Shown one piece after another: positions 1 through 9,499 of a stretch of 13,319 nt of DNA. Numbering within the stretch: the stretch's first letter is position 1; each line of letters begins with the position of its first letter. A program made the translations under genes and the position numbers. A model generated the notes under the pieces. It had not been told where the DNA came from. It saw nothing but the letters and a program-made list of their open reading frames with translations, and did no database searches. Source of the stretch: Conidiobolus incongruus B7586 (Eukaryota; Entomophthoromycota; Entomophthoromycetes; Entomophthorales; Conidiobolaceae); the NCBI GenBank assembly GCA_000697335.1, contig JNEM01015193.1:1-13319 (forward strand), given 5' to 3'.

Positions 1-8
1 TATTTAAC

Positions 9-37
9 CAAGGTGAGTTATAAATTTGCAGGTTTTT
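9..37 (+). repeat. Inner direct repeat of the left arm, Tc1 copy 1
   Basis: Matches the inner left repeat of copy 2 (10542-10570) and is the inverted counterpart of 6876-6904. It carries the core GGTGAGTTATAAA shared with the outer terminal repeats, so it is a probable inner transposase-binding site. The assignment comes from alignment between copies; binding is inferred from the IR/DR class of Tc1 elements. Confidence 0.8.
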
Positions 38-73
38 GAGATAAAAGGATATATTTAACAATATATAACCATA

Positions 74-92
74 TCTTTTTTCTCTCTTTGCT
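74..92 (+). promoter_or_regulatory. Pyrimidine tract upstream of transposase, copy 1
   Basis: A C/T-only tract followed by GCT lies about 55 bp before the transposase start. It is identical to positions 10607-10625 of copy 2 although the surrounding sequence has diverged. Fungal promoters often have a pyrimidine tract near the transcription start, so a promoter role is possible. The conservation may instead reflect that its cytosines are not followed by A and so escape RIP. Confidence 0.35.
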
Positions 93-743
93 ATTGTTTT
101 ATATAATATTTTATAGATATACTGAATTTTTTTTATTAGTATTATTATACTTAAATCCCTTTTTAAAAAAATTTACTTGTATATCAATCAACTTTATAAA
201 AAAATAAATCAACTTATAATATTATTAGAAGTACTAGTGTTAGTTAGTTTACTATAGTTAAAGTTATTAAAAATAACAATAAAAACATATTTAAACTTAA
301 ACTTAAATATATTAAAATTATAGATAAATATAATAAAAAGTATATTTATAGGTTAGTTAATATAGGTAAGTATAGTACTACTATAGAAATATAATAGGAA
401 CTATAAAATTATAAAAAAAATTAGTTAGCATTAATACTATTATATATATTTTATATTAGCATAGATATCACTTATACTTTAAGAAAAAACACCCCTAACT
501 AAAAAAATCCTATTATAAAATTAAGTGGGAGTTTAAATATTACCACTAATATTAACCTAAAACTAATTAGAATAAGGTTATTTAGTTTAATTAAACAAAA
601 ATATAATTTAGTAAATTTAATAAAAAAACTAGATGTTTTAGAAAAGATATAGAATTACTTTATAACTATTATATTAATTTTACCTAAAAATACAATGATA
701 GGTTAATTATTATTTAAGGATCTATATTGTTTTTAAATATAAA

Positions 744-748
744 ATATC
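744..748. repeat. Left target site duplication (ATATC) of Gypsy element 1
   Basis: ATATC is repeated at 6445-6449, directly outside the other LTR. The unoccupied site in copy 2 reads GTATC at 11279-11283, which confirms both the duplication and its 5-bp length, the usual size for Ty3/Gypsy integrases. Confidence 0.88.
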
Positions 749-1141
749 TATAAGTATAATAATAATTAAACTACTATAGTATAAAGGAAAACTTAATATA
801 AAAGTAATATATATAGAATATAGTAATATAATATAGTTATAGTGTGCAAGTATAAACAAAATTTAATTAAGCTTTAAATTAAAATGAGTCACTAATATAT
901 TAAGATTTATATTAGGTAGTGCTAATATCCTATAATATTAATAGAATATAATCTCAATTTTAGAGATAGTGTAAAAGTAAAAAATAGTAAAAATTGAGAA
1001 AAAAAAACCTAGTTTATTAAATAATTCAATGCTATTTATATAATTAATTTAACTATATAAGTATAAATTAATTATATAATTTATAGTTAATTGAATTATA
1101 TAAAAGTATATATAAGAATTTAAAAAACTAGTCTCTTAATA
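749..1141 (-). repeat. 3' LTR of Gypsy element 1
   Basis: This 393-bp sequence repeats at 6047-6444 in the same orientation, with scattered mostly transition differences and a few short indels. Both LTR ends read TA, as expected from decay of the canonical TG...CA termini. The outer edge abuts the target duplication. The inner edge at 1141 is fixed by the end of similarity between the two LTRs. Confidence 0.88.
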
Positions 1142-1299
1142 CTCTCTTAATAAGTTTCTTAAAAGAAACACACTCCTTAAATTTTTACAAATAGGTATAA
1201 TAAGTTAAGGTATTCTTAATATTTTCTAAAAGTTCTTTTGTAGCTTCTTTAATAAGATAACCTATTTATTTTATATAGAAATAAAGCTTATTGCTAATA

Positions 1300-2600
1300 G
1301 ATTTAGATTTAATTATATAATCAATATAGTATTTTTTTTCTCTATTTTAATTAATAATTAGATTTAGTTTTGGGGTTTTTAATTAATTAGGAAAAGTGTT
1401 AAAATCTTCAAATTATGGTTTAAATTCAAATATGTAAAAGGTAGGGTTGATCCTTAAAGTTTAAAATAATTCTAAAGTAATATTTTTAAAATTTAAATCA
1501 ATAAATTAAATTTTATAGGGATTATAATATAATAGTAAGTATTTAAGATTTAAGCTAGATTTAAATAGGGTAGGTTTAAAAGTAGATTATTCTAAGTATA
1601 CAATCATGTTAATTTTATATTTAGGAGGATTTCTAAATAACTTTAAGTATTGTTGTTTTATAATCCTTTAATTTTCTTCTAAGTTAAATTTAACAAGGGA
1701 ATTAATATATTTGTAATTAGATTAAAATTAAACTATATTTAAAGGTAAGTTGATTTAAAGTTTTAGAGTAATTATTAAGTTAGGATGTTTGTTATAATTG
1801 ATGAAATAAAGGTTAAAACTTGTTAATTTGTTGATAAAGATATTAAATAAATATTAGAGTTAGTAGATATAGGTATCTTAATTTAACTAATTAGTATTAA
1901 TATAAGCTTTAATTATTTACTTTAATAGTTTTTTCAATAATTTTATTAGGTTAATAATAATTAATAATAAACATAACTAGGTTAATTTTAAAGGAAAAAG
2001 ATATTAACTTCTAAAATTAAAAGTTGAATTACATATTTTTATCAAATACAATAGTTTGTAGAATTCTATAATAGGTAAAAATATTAGAGAATAACAATTG
2101 TGTAATATCTTTAACTATAGAAGTTTTAAAACAAAGAATAAAATAAACATATTTAGAAAATAAATCAATTATAATTAGTAAGTTATTATAATTATTTGTT
2201 GATTTAAGAATTTCTATGAAATCAAGTTAGATTTGTAGTTAAGTTTTATTAGGGACTAATAGGGGAATAAGTTTACTATATTTTAGTTGAGTATTATATT
2301 TAGTTCTTTAACATATATCACAGGTATTAGTGTATTTCTAAACTGATTTAACTAAGGAAAATTAGTAATACTTTATTTTAATTCTCTTAGCAGTTTTTAA
2401 CAAGTTTTGATATTCTTTAACAGGTAAATTATAACATTCATCAAATATTGTTTATTAAATTTTAAGAATATTAAGAACATATAGACAATTATTATAGTAT
2501 AGTAAATTATTAATAATTTTAAATCTTTTAACATATTTTAATTAGTTTTCTAATAGTTTAAAGAGTTCTTTTTTAACTAAAATAAAGAAATTATTATTTA
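1300..2600 (-). pseudogene. Integrase region of Gypsy element 1
   Basis: The best-preserved part, at about 2040-2320 on the minus strand, resembles the start of the Ty3/Gypsy integrase catalytic core: a proline/leucine-rich segment, then the strand carrying the first catalytic aspartate, then the conserved SKY-type turn. Distal to it (about 1300-2000) would lie the rest of the core and the C-terminal part. It lies downstream of reverse transcriptase, as in Gypsy elements. It is badly decayed, and domain edges are estimated from spacing. Confidence 0.7.
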
Positions 2601-2799
2601 GTAGTGTTTTTTAAAGCAGTTTAATAAATTTTTTATTTCCTTTATTAATAATCATTGAGTTAATATTTACTAGGATTTTACAATTAACATAAAAGGGTAA
2701 GTATGTAAAATTTTTTAATAAAATATCTATAACATAATTTTATTAACCTAAAAGATATTAAATAAAGAAAAAATAAGCTTAGATAGTTTTAATCTATTT

Positions 2800-3530
2800 A
2801 ATTTATTTTCTTAATAAATACTTCTAAGTATTTAAATAGATAAGTAATTTATAATCTGTAAGTATTAAAAAAAAGTTGTAAAACAAGAAATATAAGTGAT
2901 TTTTGATTATTTCTACCAAAGCAAAAAGTTTTTATTTATAGACTAGGTATTTTAATTCAGCTGGTTTTATTTTTCTTAACTAGAATGTTATTAGTTTTAA
3001 AGTAATATTTATAAAGTTAAACTTAACTTATTCTTTCTTATTTATTATTTTATTTTATAGTTAAAAGGTAAAATATAAATTAAATTCAAACTAAATTAAT
3101 TATCTACTAATTATAAAAAAATTAAAGTTAGTAAAAATAATAGTAGGTAATTTTAAATTAAAGATAGATAAAGCAAAAACATTAGTAATATAGAAAATTA
3201 AAGTATTTATGTAGAAAATATATAGTAAAGTTTATTCAACAAGAGAGTTTTTCTTTAAAAGATTAGTAAGAAAAATAATAAGTTCAATAGAAAAATCAAT
3301 GAAATCTTTAAAGTAATTTAATAATCTAAGTTTAAACATAAACTAATTTTTGTTTATAGATATAATAAAAGCTTTAACACTATTAAGTTTAGTTAAATTA
3401 ATATTAATTTTTTAAAAAGAAATAATATAACCATAAAAAAGGATAGAAAAAGCACTAAAGATATATTTTAATAATTTCAAAAGTAATTTATATTCTTGAA
3501 TAATTTGTAAAATTTAATTAACATGTTAAA
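2800..3530 (-). pseudogene. Connection and RNase H region of Gypsy element 1
   Basis: Directly downstream of the reverse transcriptase on the minus strand, about 3240-3420 resembles the thumb/connection segment of Gypsy polymerases, with the stretch that precedes the 'LTKK-F-W' region. RNase H is placed at about 2800-3200 by position only; its catalytic residues could not be picked out with confidence. Confidence 0.55.
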
Positions 3531-3539
3531 TATATTCTT

Positions 3540-4020
3540 CTTTATTTTTGAATAGATTAGGATATTATTAAAATAAGTAATAATAAAGTTGTTAAAGATA
3601 AGATTATAAAGGGAATTGATAAATCAAGTGAAAGTTACAAGGGTATTATATAATCTAAAGTTTATAATAGTAAATTTATAGTGATTTAAAAGAGTATTGA
3701 AAATAATTAAAGGGATAAAGTTTTCTTCAACTTTAATGTTATAATATCTATTCTTAACATTTAATTTAGTAAATATAGTTAATCTAAGTAGTTTATCCTT
3801 AATATCATATAAGTTTAATAATAAAGTTTTATCCTTAATAGTTTTAGAGTTTAAAACATAGTTTTTAATATATAATCTTTAACTACCATTAGCTTTTTTT
3901 ATAAAGAGAATTAGAGATTTTTATGGTAAGGAAAAAAGTTTAATATACCTATTTTTAAGTAGTTTTTGGATTTTTTCTTTTAAAGTTTAATATTATTCAA
4001 GAGATAAATGGTAAGTAAAC
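3540..4020 (-). pseudogene. Reverse transcriptase region of Gypsy element 1
   Basis: This is the clearest coding trace in the element. Read on the minus strand, it follows the Ty3/Gypsy reverse transcriptase pattern in order: a segment around 'SP...LFIKK-NGS', the 'TIKD' motif, the 'FTKL(D)' strand with the first catalytic position, and, near 3545-3590, the strand corresponding to the YxDD catalytic box followed by 'ILIYS'. Spacing between these blocks is as in the family. The enzyme copied element RNA into DNA in cytoplasmic particles. It is now a fossil with many breaks. Confidence 0.88.
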
Positions 4021-4029
4021 TTTAAGTAT

Positions 4030-6029
4030 AGTTGTATACTAAAGTGTAATTTAATTTTATATTTAATATTATATTTAAAAGGTAATTTATTTACAAGTTT
4101 AAAAACATTAACAAATTAACTTATTATAAATATATAGAAAGTAGTTATTAGATATAACTTTATTGAAATTAACAGATAAAATACTTATAGATGAATAATA
4201 AATAAATATATATCCTTATAAATTATTATGGTTTTTAATTAGTTTCTTAAATTAATTTTTGTTTATAATAATAAAATTATTTGTTACAATTATAAAGTTA
4301 GTGTTAGGTATAATATTTAATATTTTTATAATGGGGTAATATAAATTTTCTAAGATTAATTTTACTAATTTTTTTGGAATATAAAAGAAATAAATTTGTA
4401 ACCTTTTAGGGTAATATTTATAAATATAAAATTGTAATATTTAAACTAATTTTAACTTAGTATAAAATTATAACTAATGTTGCTAACTAGGAATTTAATA
4501 TATTAGGAGTAATTAAAAGGTAATAATAAATATCTAGATATAGTATTAAATGTTTATTCTATTAAGTTATTAATATACTTAATTATCAAGTTACTTTTTT
4601 AAGTAGGTAAAGATAACTTTGTAATAATAGAAAAAAAATAATATAATTAAAACAACTAGAATTAATTAAAACACTAATAAGTATGTTTATAAAGGAATTA
4701 ATTATAATAAACATTAAGGTAATAATTAAAGATAAAAAATTACAATGTAAATTAATTACTAGAATATTTTTAATTTCTAATAGTTTAATCAGTTGGATTT
4801 CTCTAGTATATATAGTTTAATTTATAAAATCAGTAGTTTATTAGAACTTTTATAGATTAGATTAGAATCTGCTAACTAATTATAAAAGGGGTGATCTTAA
4901 AGTTATATTAATATTATTCAAGTTTAATTTATGGTTAATAAATTAAAATTGTTGAGAATTAAACAGATATTGTTTCTTTAAAGGGTATTTATTAGTTTTA
5001 TAATTAACTTAAGTTTTTTAGTAATATTAATAACTTTTATTTGTTCTCAAGTAGACTTTAGCTTTTTTACTAAAGATTTTCTCATGAAGTTTTAAAACAG
5101 AAACATTTATCATTTGAAACTTAAGTAGGTTAAAGTAAGTTTTAAAAAATTAATTCTTAAGGTAAAAAGATTTAGTTATAAAGTAAAAAATATCATTAAT
5201 TATAATTGCTGTGTTATAAATATCAGAAAAAAACATATTATCAAAGTGTTCCCTACTAACTAATTAAAGCTTAACTTAAAAATTAAAACATTGTAATAGT
5301 TTGTAGATTTATTTTTCTTTAGTGATATTTAATATGTTTAAGTATATTTTATTAAATTTCACAATTAATTATTTGATTAAAGTTTTTTATTTAAGCTAAG
5401 AAAGTTTTTCTCTTACTAATCAAACTTGATTTTTTAGGTAATACTGTTTTTTAAAGGTTTTTTCTAATTGTTTAAAAGATTATATTTTTATAGTAAGCTA
5501 TCCTCTTGAAGATTCTTTAGGATTAAGCTTATAATAAGTTAACTACCAAGTATAAACAAATTTTTCTAAAAAAAAATAGCTAATTTAAAGATATTTTTTA
5601 AATTTTCTTTAAGGATTAAATTAAAATAATTCTTTATATTTTTAAGATAGTTTTCAAACTTATAGAGGTTATTAAAACTATCATAAATAGTTAATTTATC
5701 TTTAAAAATACTAAAGAGATAGTTTAATATATTAACTATAATAAAGTAACTAGTTTGTTAGATTTAAATTCTTTAAGATATATTTTTTTCAATTAAAAGT
5801 TATTTAATATAAGCTTTTTAGAGGGTAATAAGCTTTTAAAAACTAAAGTCTTAAATTCACTTAGTAATTAAACTATTATCATTATTAAAATAGTAAAAGG
5901 ATATCTTTTTTTTAATAGTATTATAGTATATAGTATTAAATTTAAATAAAATAAATTATAGATAAAATTTAAAATAGTAATAATTAGGTTTAATATAGAT
6001 AGTTATTAATTTCTAATAAGTTTTTAATA
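4030..6029 (-). other. Gag and protease region of Gypsy element 1, not resolvable
   Basis: Between the primer-binding site and the reverse transcriptase there are about 2 kb where the gag and aspartic protease genes of a Gypsy element should lie. The A+T content is so high that no zinc knuckle or protease triad could be identified with confidence. The assignment rests only on position inside a structurally complete element. No separate inserted gene or element was recognised here. Confidence 0.5.
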
Positions 6030-6046
6030 GTTTTTATTTGTTACCA
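6030..6046 (-). other. Primer binding site of Gypsy element 1
   Basis: Directly next to the inner edge of the 5' LTR the minus strand reads TGGTAAC followed by A-rich sequence. TGG complements the CCA end of a tRNA, and its placement with no gap after the LTR is what Gypsy elements use to prime minus-strand synthesis. Transition decay prevents naming the tRNA. Confidence 0.72.
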
Positions 6047-6444
6047 TATAAATATAATGGTAATTAAACTAATATAATATAGAGGAAAACTTAATATAAA
6101 AATAATATGTATAGAATATAGTAATATAACTTAGCTATAATATATAAGTGTAAACAAAGTTTAATTAAGCTTTAAACTAGGATAAGTTACTAATATATTA
6201 AGATTTATATTAAGTAATGTTAATATCCTATAATATTAATAGAATATAGTTTCAATTTTAGAAATAGTGTAAAAGTAAAAAATAATAAGAATTGAGAAGA
6301 AAAAGAAAAACCTAGCTTATTAAATAATTCAATATTATTTATACAATTAATTTAATAATATAAGTATAAATTAATTATATAATTTATAGTTATTTGAATT
6401 TTATAAAAATATATATAAGAATTTAAAGAATTAGTCTCTTAATA
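6047..6444 (-). repeat. 5' LTR of Gypsy element 1
   Basis: This 398-bp sequence is the partner of 749-1141. It lies next to the primer-binding-like site, so it is the 5' LTR for the minus-strand element. Differences from the other LTR are mostly C/T and G/A, so the pair records mutation since insertion, but RIP makes that distance useless as a clock. Confidence 0.88.
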
Positions 6445-6449
6445 ATATC
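6445..6449. repeat. Right target site duplication (ATATC) of Gypsy element 1
   Basis: This is the second copy of ATATC (see 744-748). Immediately after it the transposase sequence of Tc1 copy 1 resumes, matching copy 2 from 11284 onward without loss of a base. Confidence 0.88.
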
Positions 6450-6875
6450 TTTATAAAGTTAATAAAGGAATTAATACTAAAATATATTAAAGTATTCTAA
6501 ATAATAAATTAAAAAAAACTATTGAATAATATAGGTTAAATAAATCTAATATTATTTTCTAGTAAGATAATACCTCTTACTATATTATAACTTTTATTAC
6601 CAAATAGCTTAAAAATAACAAGATAATAGTTATAGAATAGTTTTTTTAATTTTTTAATCTTAACCTAATTAAACATCTTTAAAATTAGTTAAAATAAGCT
6701 ATTAAAGCTTTCCCCTTAGTAAAAAATTTAAATCAGCTTTAAAAATATATTTAAAAAGCATAAAACAAGATTAACCTTTCTTAATATAAGAAGTTAATTA
6801 ATTCTATACCTTATAAACTTAAAGAAGTTAGAAAAGTTAAAAATAGATATATTAGGTTTTAATTATTTTATCATC

Positions 6876-6904
6876 AAAAACCTATAAATTTATAATTTAT
6901 TTTA
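6876..6904 (-). repeat. Inner direct repeat of the right arm, Tc1 copy 1
   Basis: Aligns with the inner right repeat of copy 2 (11712-11740) over 29 bases with transition differences, and is inverted relative to 9-37. It has decayed more than the left inner repeat: the GACTCACC core now reads AATTTATT. Confidence 0.72.
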
Positions 6905-7033
6905 GGTAAAATTTAAGGGTTTATATTTTAACCAATTAATAGCTAAATATTATCATTTAATGATAGATATTATTAATAAAAATAATAGATTTTAATTTTT
7001 TAATTTAAATATATTTCATTAAATATTAATTAA

Positions 7034-7090
7034 TTAATTAATAAAAATATAAGTGTTTTTGATTTTATGACTCACTTTTATAGATTAGTA
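7034..7090 (-). repeat. Right terminal inverted repeat, Tc1 copy 1
   Basis: This 57-bp end aligns with 11870-11926 of copy 2. The core ATGACTCACTTTT is intact; the terminal bases read TTAGTA where copy 2 has TTAGTG. The last base of the element is 7090. Confidence 0.87.
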
Positions 7091-7092
7091 TA
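7091..7092. repeat. TA target dinucleotide at the right end of Tc1 copy 1
   Basis: Tc1/mariner elements duplicate a TA on insertion. This TA corresponds to 10946-10947 within the transposase gene of the family, because the copy-1 insertion hit another family member. The matching TA on the left is outside the window. Confidence 0.85.
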
Positions 7093-7350
7093 TAAAAATA
7101 TTAATTAATATTAATAGTACTATAAATATTTTATTTTATAATAAATAATACTTAAAACTTAAAAAAAATATTCATTATTAAAAAAATCTTATTATAAAGG
7201 TAAATAAGAGTTTAAATATTATTATTAAATTTATATTAAAATTAATTATAATTAAGTTATTTAATCTATTAAAATAAACAAGTATTTTTATAAATATAAT
7301 AAAAAAGCTTGATATTCTAAAAAATGAATTATCCTATTACTATTATATAT
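7093..7350 (+). mobile_element. Tc1-type transposon copy 3, internal fragment interrupted by copy 1
   Basis: From the first base after the TA, the sequence aligns with copy 2 from 10948 onward. The first 23 bases match copy 2 with only C-to-T and G-to-A changes, and the offset stays within a base for about 230 bp. It covers the end of the DNA-binding half of the transposase up to just past the first catalytic aspartate. Similarity weakens after about 7350 and cannot be followed past about 7395. The portion left of the TA would lie before the window and the right end of the element was not found. It is the most decayed of the three copies, as expected for the oldest. Confidence 0.85.
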
Positions 7351-8890
7351 TATAATAAATTTATATTTACCCAATAATTATATAAATTTAATTATAAAGC
7401 CTCAATAACAAAAGAGCTCTTATTTTTTAATTATTAAATTAATAAGCCTTTTTTCCTATGATTTAATATAAATATCTTAATTATTTAAAATATTGACTTT
7501 AAGTAAAATATATATATTGATTATTAGTAAAACTGCTTTATAATAAACATATTATACTACTATTATTAATAATAACCTTTTTTGAATAATATAAAAATAA
7601 TTCTTTAATATATTTATATTTAATATACTAAATAAGTTTAATCTTAATTTTCAATTATTTCCTTTAAAATTATATATAATACTCAATATTTTTTTATTTT
7701 ATCAACCCTCTTTTATAATATTTTAAGACTTTTAATTAGTAATAAAAATAAGTTTATATATAAGATATTAATAATTATGAAAACTCTTTATATATTTAAT
7801 ATCTTAAGGAAATATTATTTTTAACTTTTTAAACCATAAATTAATTTATATTTATTTATTATCAATAATTAATTTTACTTTTTTTTCTTAAAATTAAATA
7901 TTAATATATCAATTATAACTTTTATGATTATTATTATCAGTTAGATTGTTATTTATAAATATATATTAATTATGCTTATAATTCTTATTATAATAATTAT
8001 AATGATAAAACCTTTACTTAATTTAATAGCAAAAAAAAATCTAATAAAACTTAACTTTAAGTAATTATTAATAACTATATTTATTAATTTAATTATATAT
8101 CTTTTAGTTAAATTATATATAATAAAATTATATTTAGAATTACATTTTCAGGAAATTATAAAGATATTAACTTATATATTCAAAAATTTAACTAATATAT
8201 TAACTATTATAATTATAACTATAAGAAAAACTCTATTAAAATAAACTTAATAAAAACTTATTCTAAGAAAAAACTTATATTTAAGTTAAAACTATACTAG
8301 AGAAAAAACCTGTCTTACTTAATAATTTAATAAAATTTAAGAAAAAAATCTATATACTTTTTAAATCTAAAAATTCCTCAAATAATGTTAATATTTAAAT
8401 AAAAGATATACTCAAAGAGTTAGAGAACCTGTTAATAAATATAATATTAGATATATAAGCTTGTTAAAAAAATCTATAATTTTTTTAAAATTTATAATAT
8501 ATATTTCATTAATAATTTATTTTTTTATTTAAGAGAAAAACTTATTAAAATATTAACTAACAATTAATTATAAGAAATATTTAAAAATAATTAAATTAAA
8601 AAAATAAAATTTATTTAGTAATTATTAGTTAAAGCCCTATTTATATAAAATTAATTAAAATATAAAATCTAATAAATATATTTTTCTATACTAAGTTAAT
8701 TATAAAATATCCTTGAATTTATGTTTAATATATATTAAATTCTAATATTAGAAAATTAATTTAATTAAGAAAATTAAGAAACTCAATAGATTTCTGAAAT
8801 AATTATTATTAATTTAAAATAAATAAAATTAAATTCATTAGAGTTGAAAAATTATAAACTATTAATTTTTATTTTAAATTAAAGTTTTAT
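7351..8890 (+). other. AT-rich stretch, probable 5' LTR and gag region of Gypsy element 2, unresolved
   Basis: No motif is strong enough to name here. The stretch lies between the Tc1 copy-3 fragment and a protease-like region on the plus strand, so the 5' LTR and gag gene of a plus-strand Gypsy element are the natural expectation. No LTR pair could be shown, because the other LTR would lie beyond the right edge. The boundary near 7350 is only where Tc1 similarity fades. No host gene or RNA gene was seen. Confidence 0.35.
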
Positions 8891-8899
8891 CTTAATTAT

Positions 8900-9240
8900 A
8901 CACTTATTTATTAAAACTAAAGTAGGAAAAATTGAACTATATTTTATAATTAATACTAATGATATAAAATATTATATATTAAAAAATTTAGCAAGAAAAT
9001 ATAAGCTTAAATATAACATAAATAGTAAACCTTATAGAATCATAATTTTTGATAATAAAATTATAAATAAAAAAAACTTAATCATATATTTTATTAAAAT
9101 ATCAATCAATGATATTAATATAATAATATAATTTCACTTGATTAATTCACTTATAATAGTTATTTTAAGAGTATATTTTTTTAATAAACTATACCTTTAT
9201 ATTAATTTTAAGACTAAATAAATTATAATCCCTAAACCTT
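8900..9240 (+). pseudogene. Aspartic protease-like region, Gypsy element 2
   Basis: On the plus strand a single open stretch resembles the retropepsin domain of Gypsy elements: a short strand with 'GKIELYFII', then a segment like the 'NFI...LAKKYKLK...PY' region, and near the end a block resembling the 'ILGxPWL...NPxINF' segment. The blocks are spaced as in the family. The protease would have processed the Gag-Pol polyprotein. The identification rests on overall pattern in decayed sequence. Confidence 0.55.
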
Positions 9241-9499
9241 TAATATTACTTATTAAATTCCTTTTTTTTAAATTTTACTTTATAATTCAAATAATGGGAT
9301 ATTTTGCAATTGAAAAAAATATATTTTAAAATATTAAAAATAAAAATAAAAATAAATATATAATATAAAATTAATAATTTGCTTTATTGCTAATAATTTT
9401 GCTTAATTTTTGACAAAAATCTAATACCTAAAAGATAATTCTTTTTATTAAAAACTAAATTTTGATATTTTACAAATTAATTAAATTTTGCTATAAAAA
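9241..9499. other. Unassigned AT-rich stretch with a short AAAAAT repeat
   Basis: No coding trace was recognised. About 9336-9352 holds a short AAAAAT repeat of roughly three units. Compared with neighbours, the stretch keeps several GC dinucleotides, as in TTTGC at three or four places. A boundary between Gypsy element 2 and another insert may lie here but no clean repeat marks it. Confidence 0.4.

Larger units (their letters stand above)
749..6444 (-). mobile_element. Ty3/Gypsy LTR retrotransposon fossil 1, both LTRs present, heavily decayed
   Basis: A 5696-bp element on the minus strand sits inside Tc1 copy 1. It has two LTRs (393 and 398 bp), a 5-bp target duplication, a primer-binding-like site next to the 5' LTR (the right one), and the Ty3/Gypsy order of parts: gag region, protease, reverse transcriptase, RNase H, integrase. 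Reverse transcriptase is recognisable at about 3540-4020 and the integrase core at about 2040-2320, in the order that separates Gypsy from Copia. The structure is complete end to end, but the coding capacity is broken in dozens of places by transition mutations. It is younger than its host transposon and old enough for the LTRs to have diverged visibly. No envelope gene was seen. Confidence 0.92.
147..6862 (+). pseudogene. Tc1 transposase pseudogene, copy 1 (147-748 and 6450-6862)
   Basis: This is the copy-1 counterpart of the DD34E transposase pseudogene at 10680-11696. The start codon position reads ATA, as it does in copy 2, and the TAA stop is at 6860-6862. The first part would cover the paired helix-turn-helix DNA-binding region and the first catalytic aspartate; the second part covers the second aspartate and the glutamate. 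The gene is cut after codon about 201 by the LTR element. It also carries many transition-derived stops and missense changes, more than copy 2. The right segment (6450-6862) is exactly as long as the matching segment of copy 2 (413 nt), while the left is 2 nt shorter, which implies small indels there. No function remains. Confidence 0.85.
1..7090 (+). mobile_element. Tc1-type DNA transposon copy 1, split by an LTR element, left end outside window
   Basis: Positions 1-748 and 6450-7090 align along their length with the complete Tc1 element at 10354-11926; position 1 corresponds to 10534. About 180 bp of the left arm, including the outer left terminal repeat, lies before the window. The two halves join exactly at the GTATC site of copy 2 (11279-11283), which here is ATATC on both sides of the inserted LTR retrotransposon. 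The right terminal repeat ends at 7090 and is followed by the TA target. Differences from copy 2 are mostly G-to-A and C-to-T, and this copy is clearly more A+T-rich. Removing the insert leaves 1389 bp against 1393 bp for the matching part of copy 2, so it has suffered few indels. It cannot make transposase, though its right end may still be recognisable to a related enzyme. Confidence 0.93.

Noticed and set aside
7021-7045. TTAA tandem repeat as a possible piggyBac target or satellite
   Set aside because: It lies inside the right arm of Tc1 copy 1, where copy 2 has ATTAATCAAGTTATTAG; the run arose from C-to-T and G-to-A changes.
7351-7900. Candidate LTR at the left of Gypsy element 2
   Set aside because: No second copy exists in the window and no clear TG/TA start, primer site or duplication could be fixed, so it is not called as an LTR.
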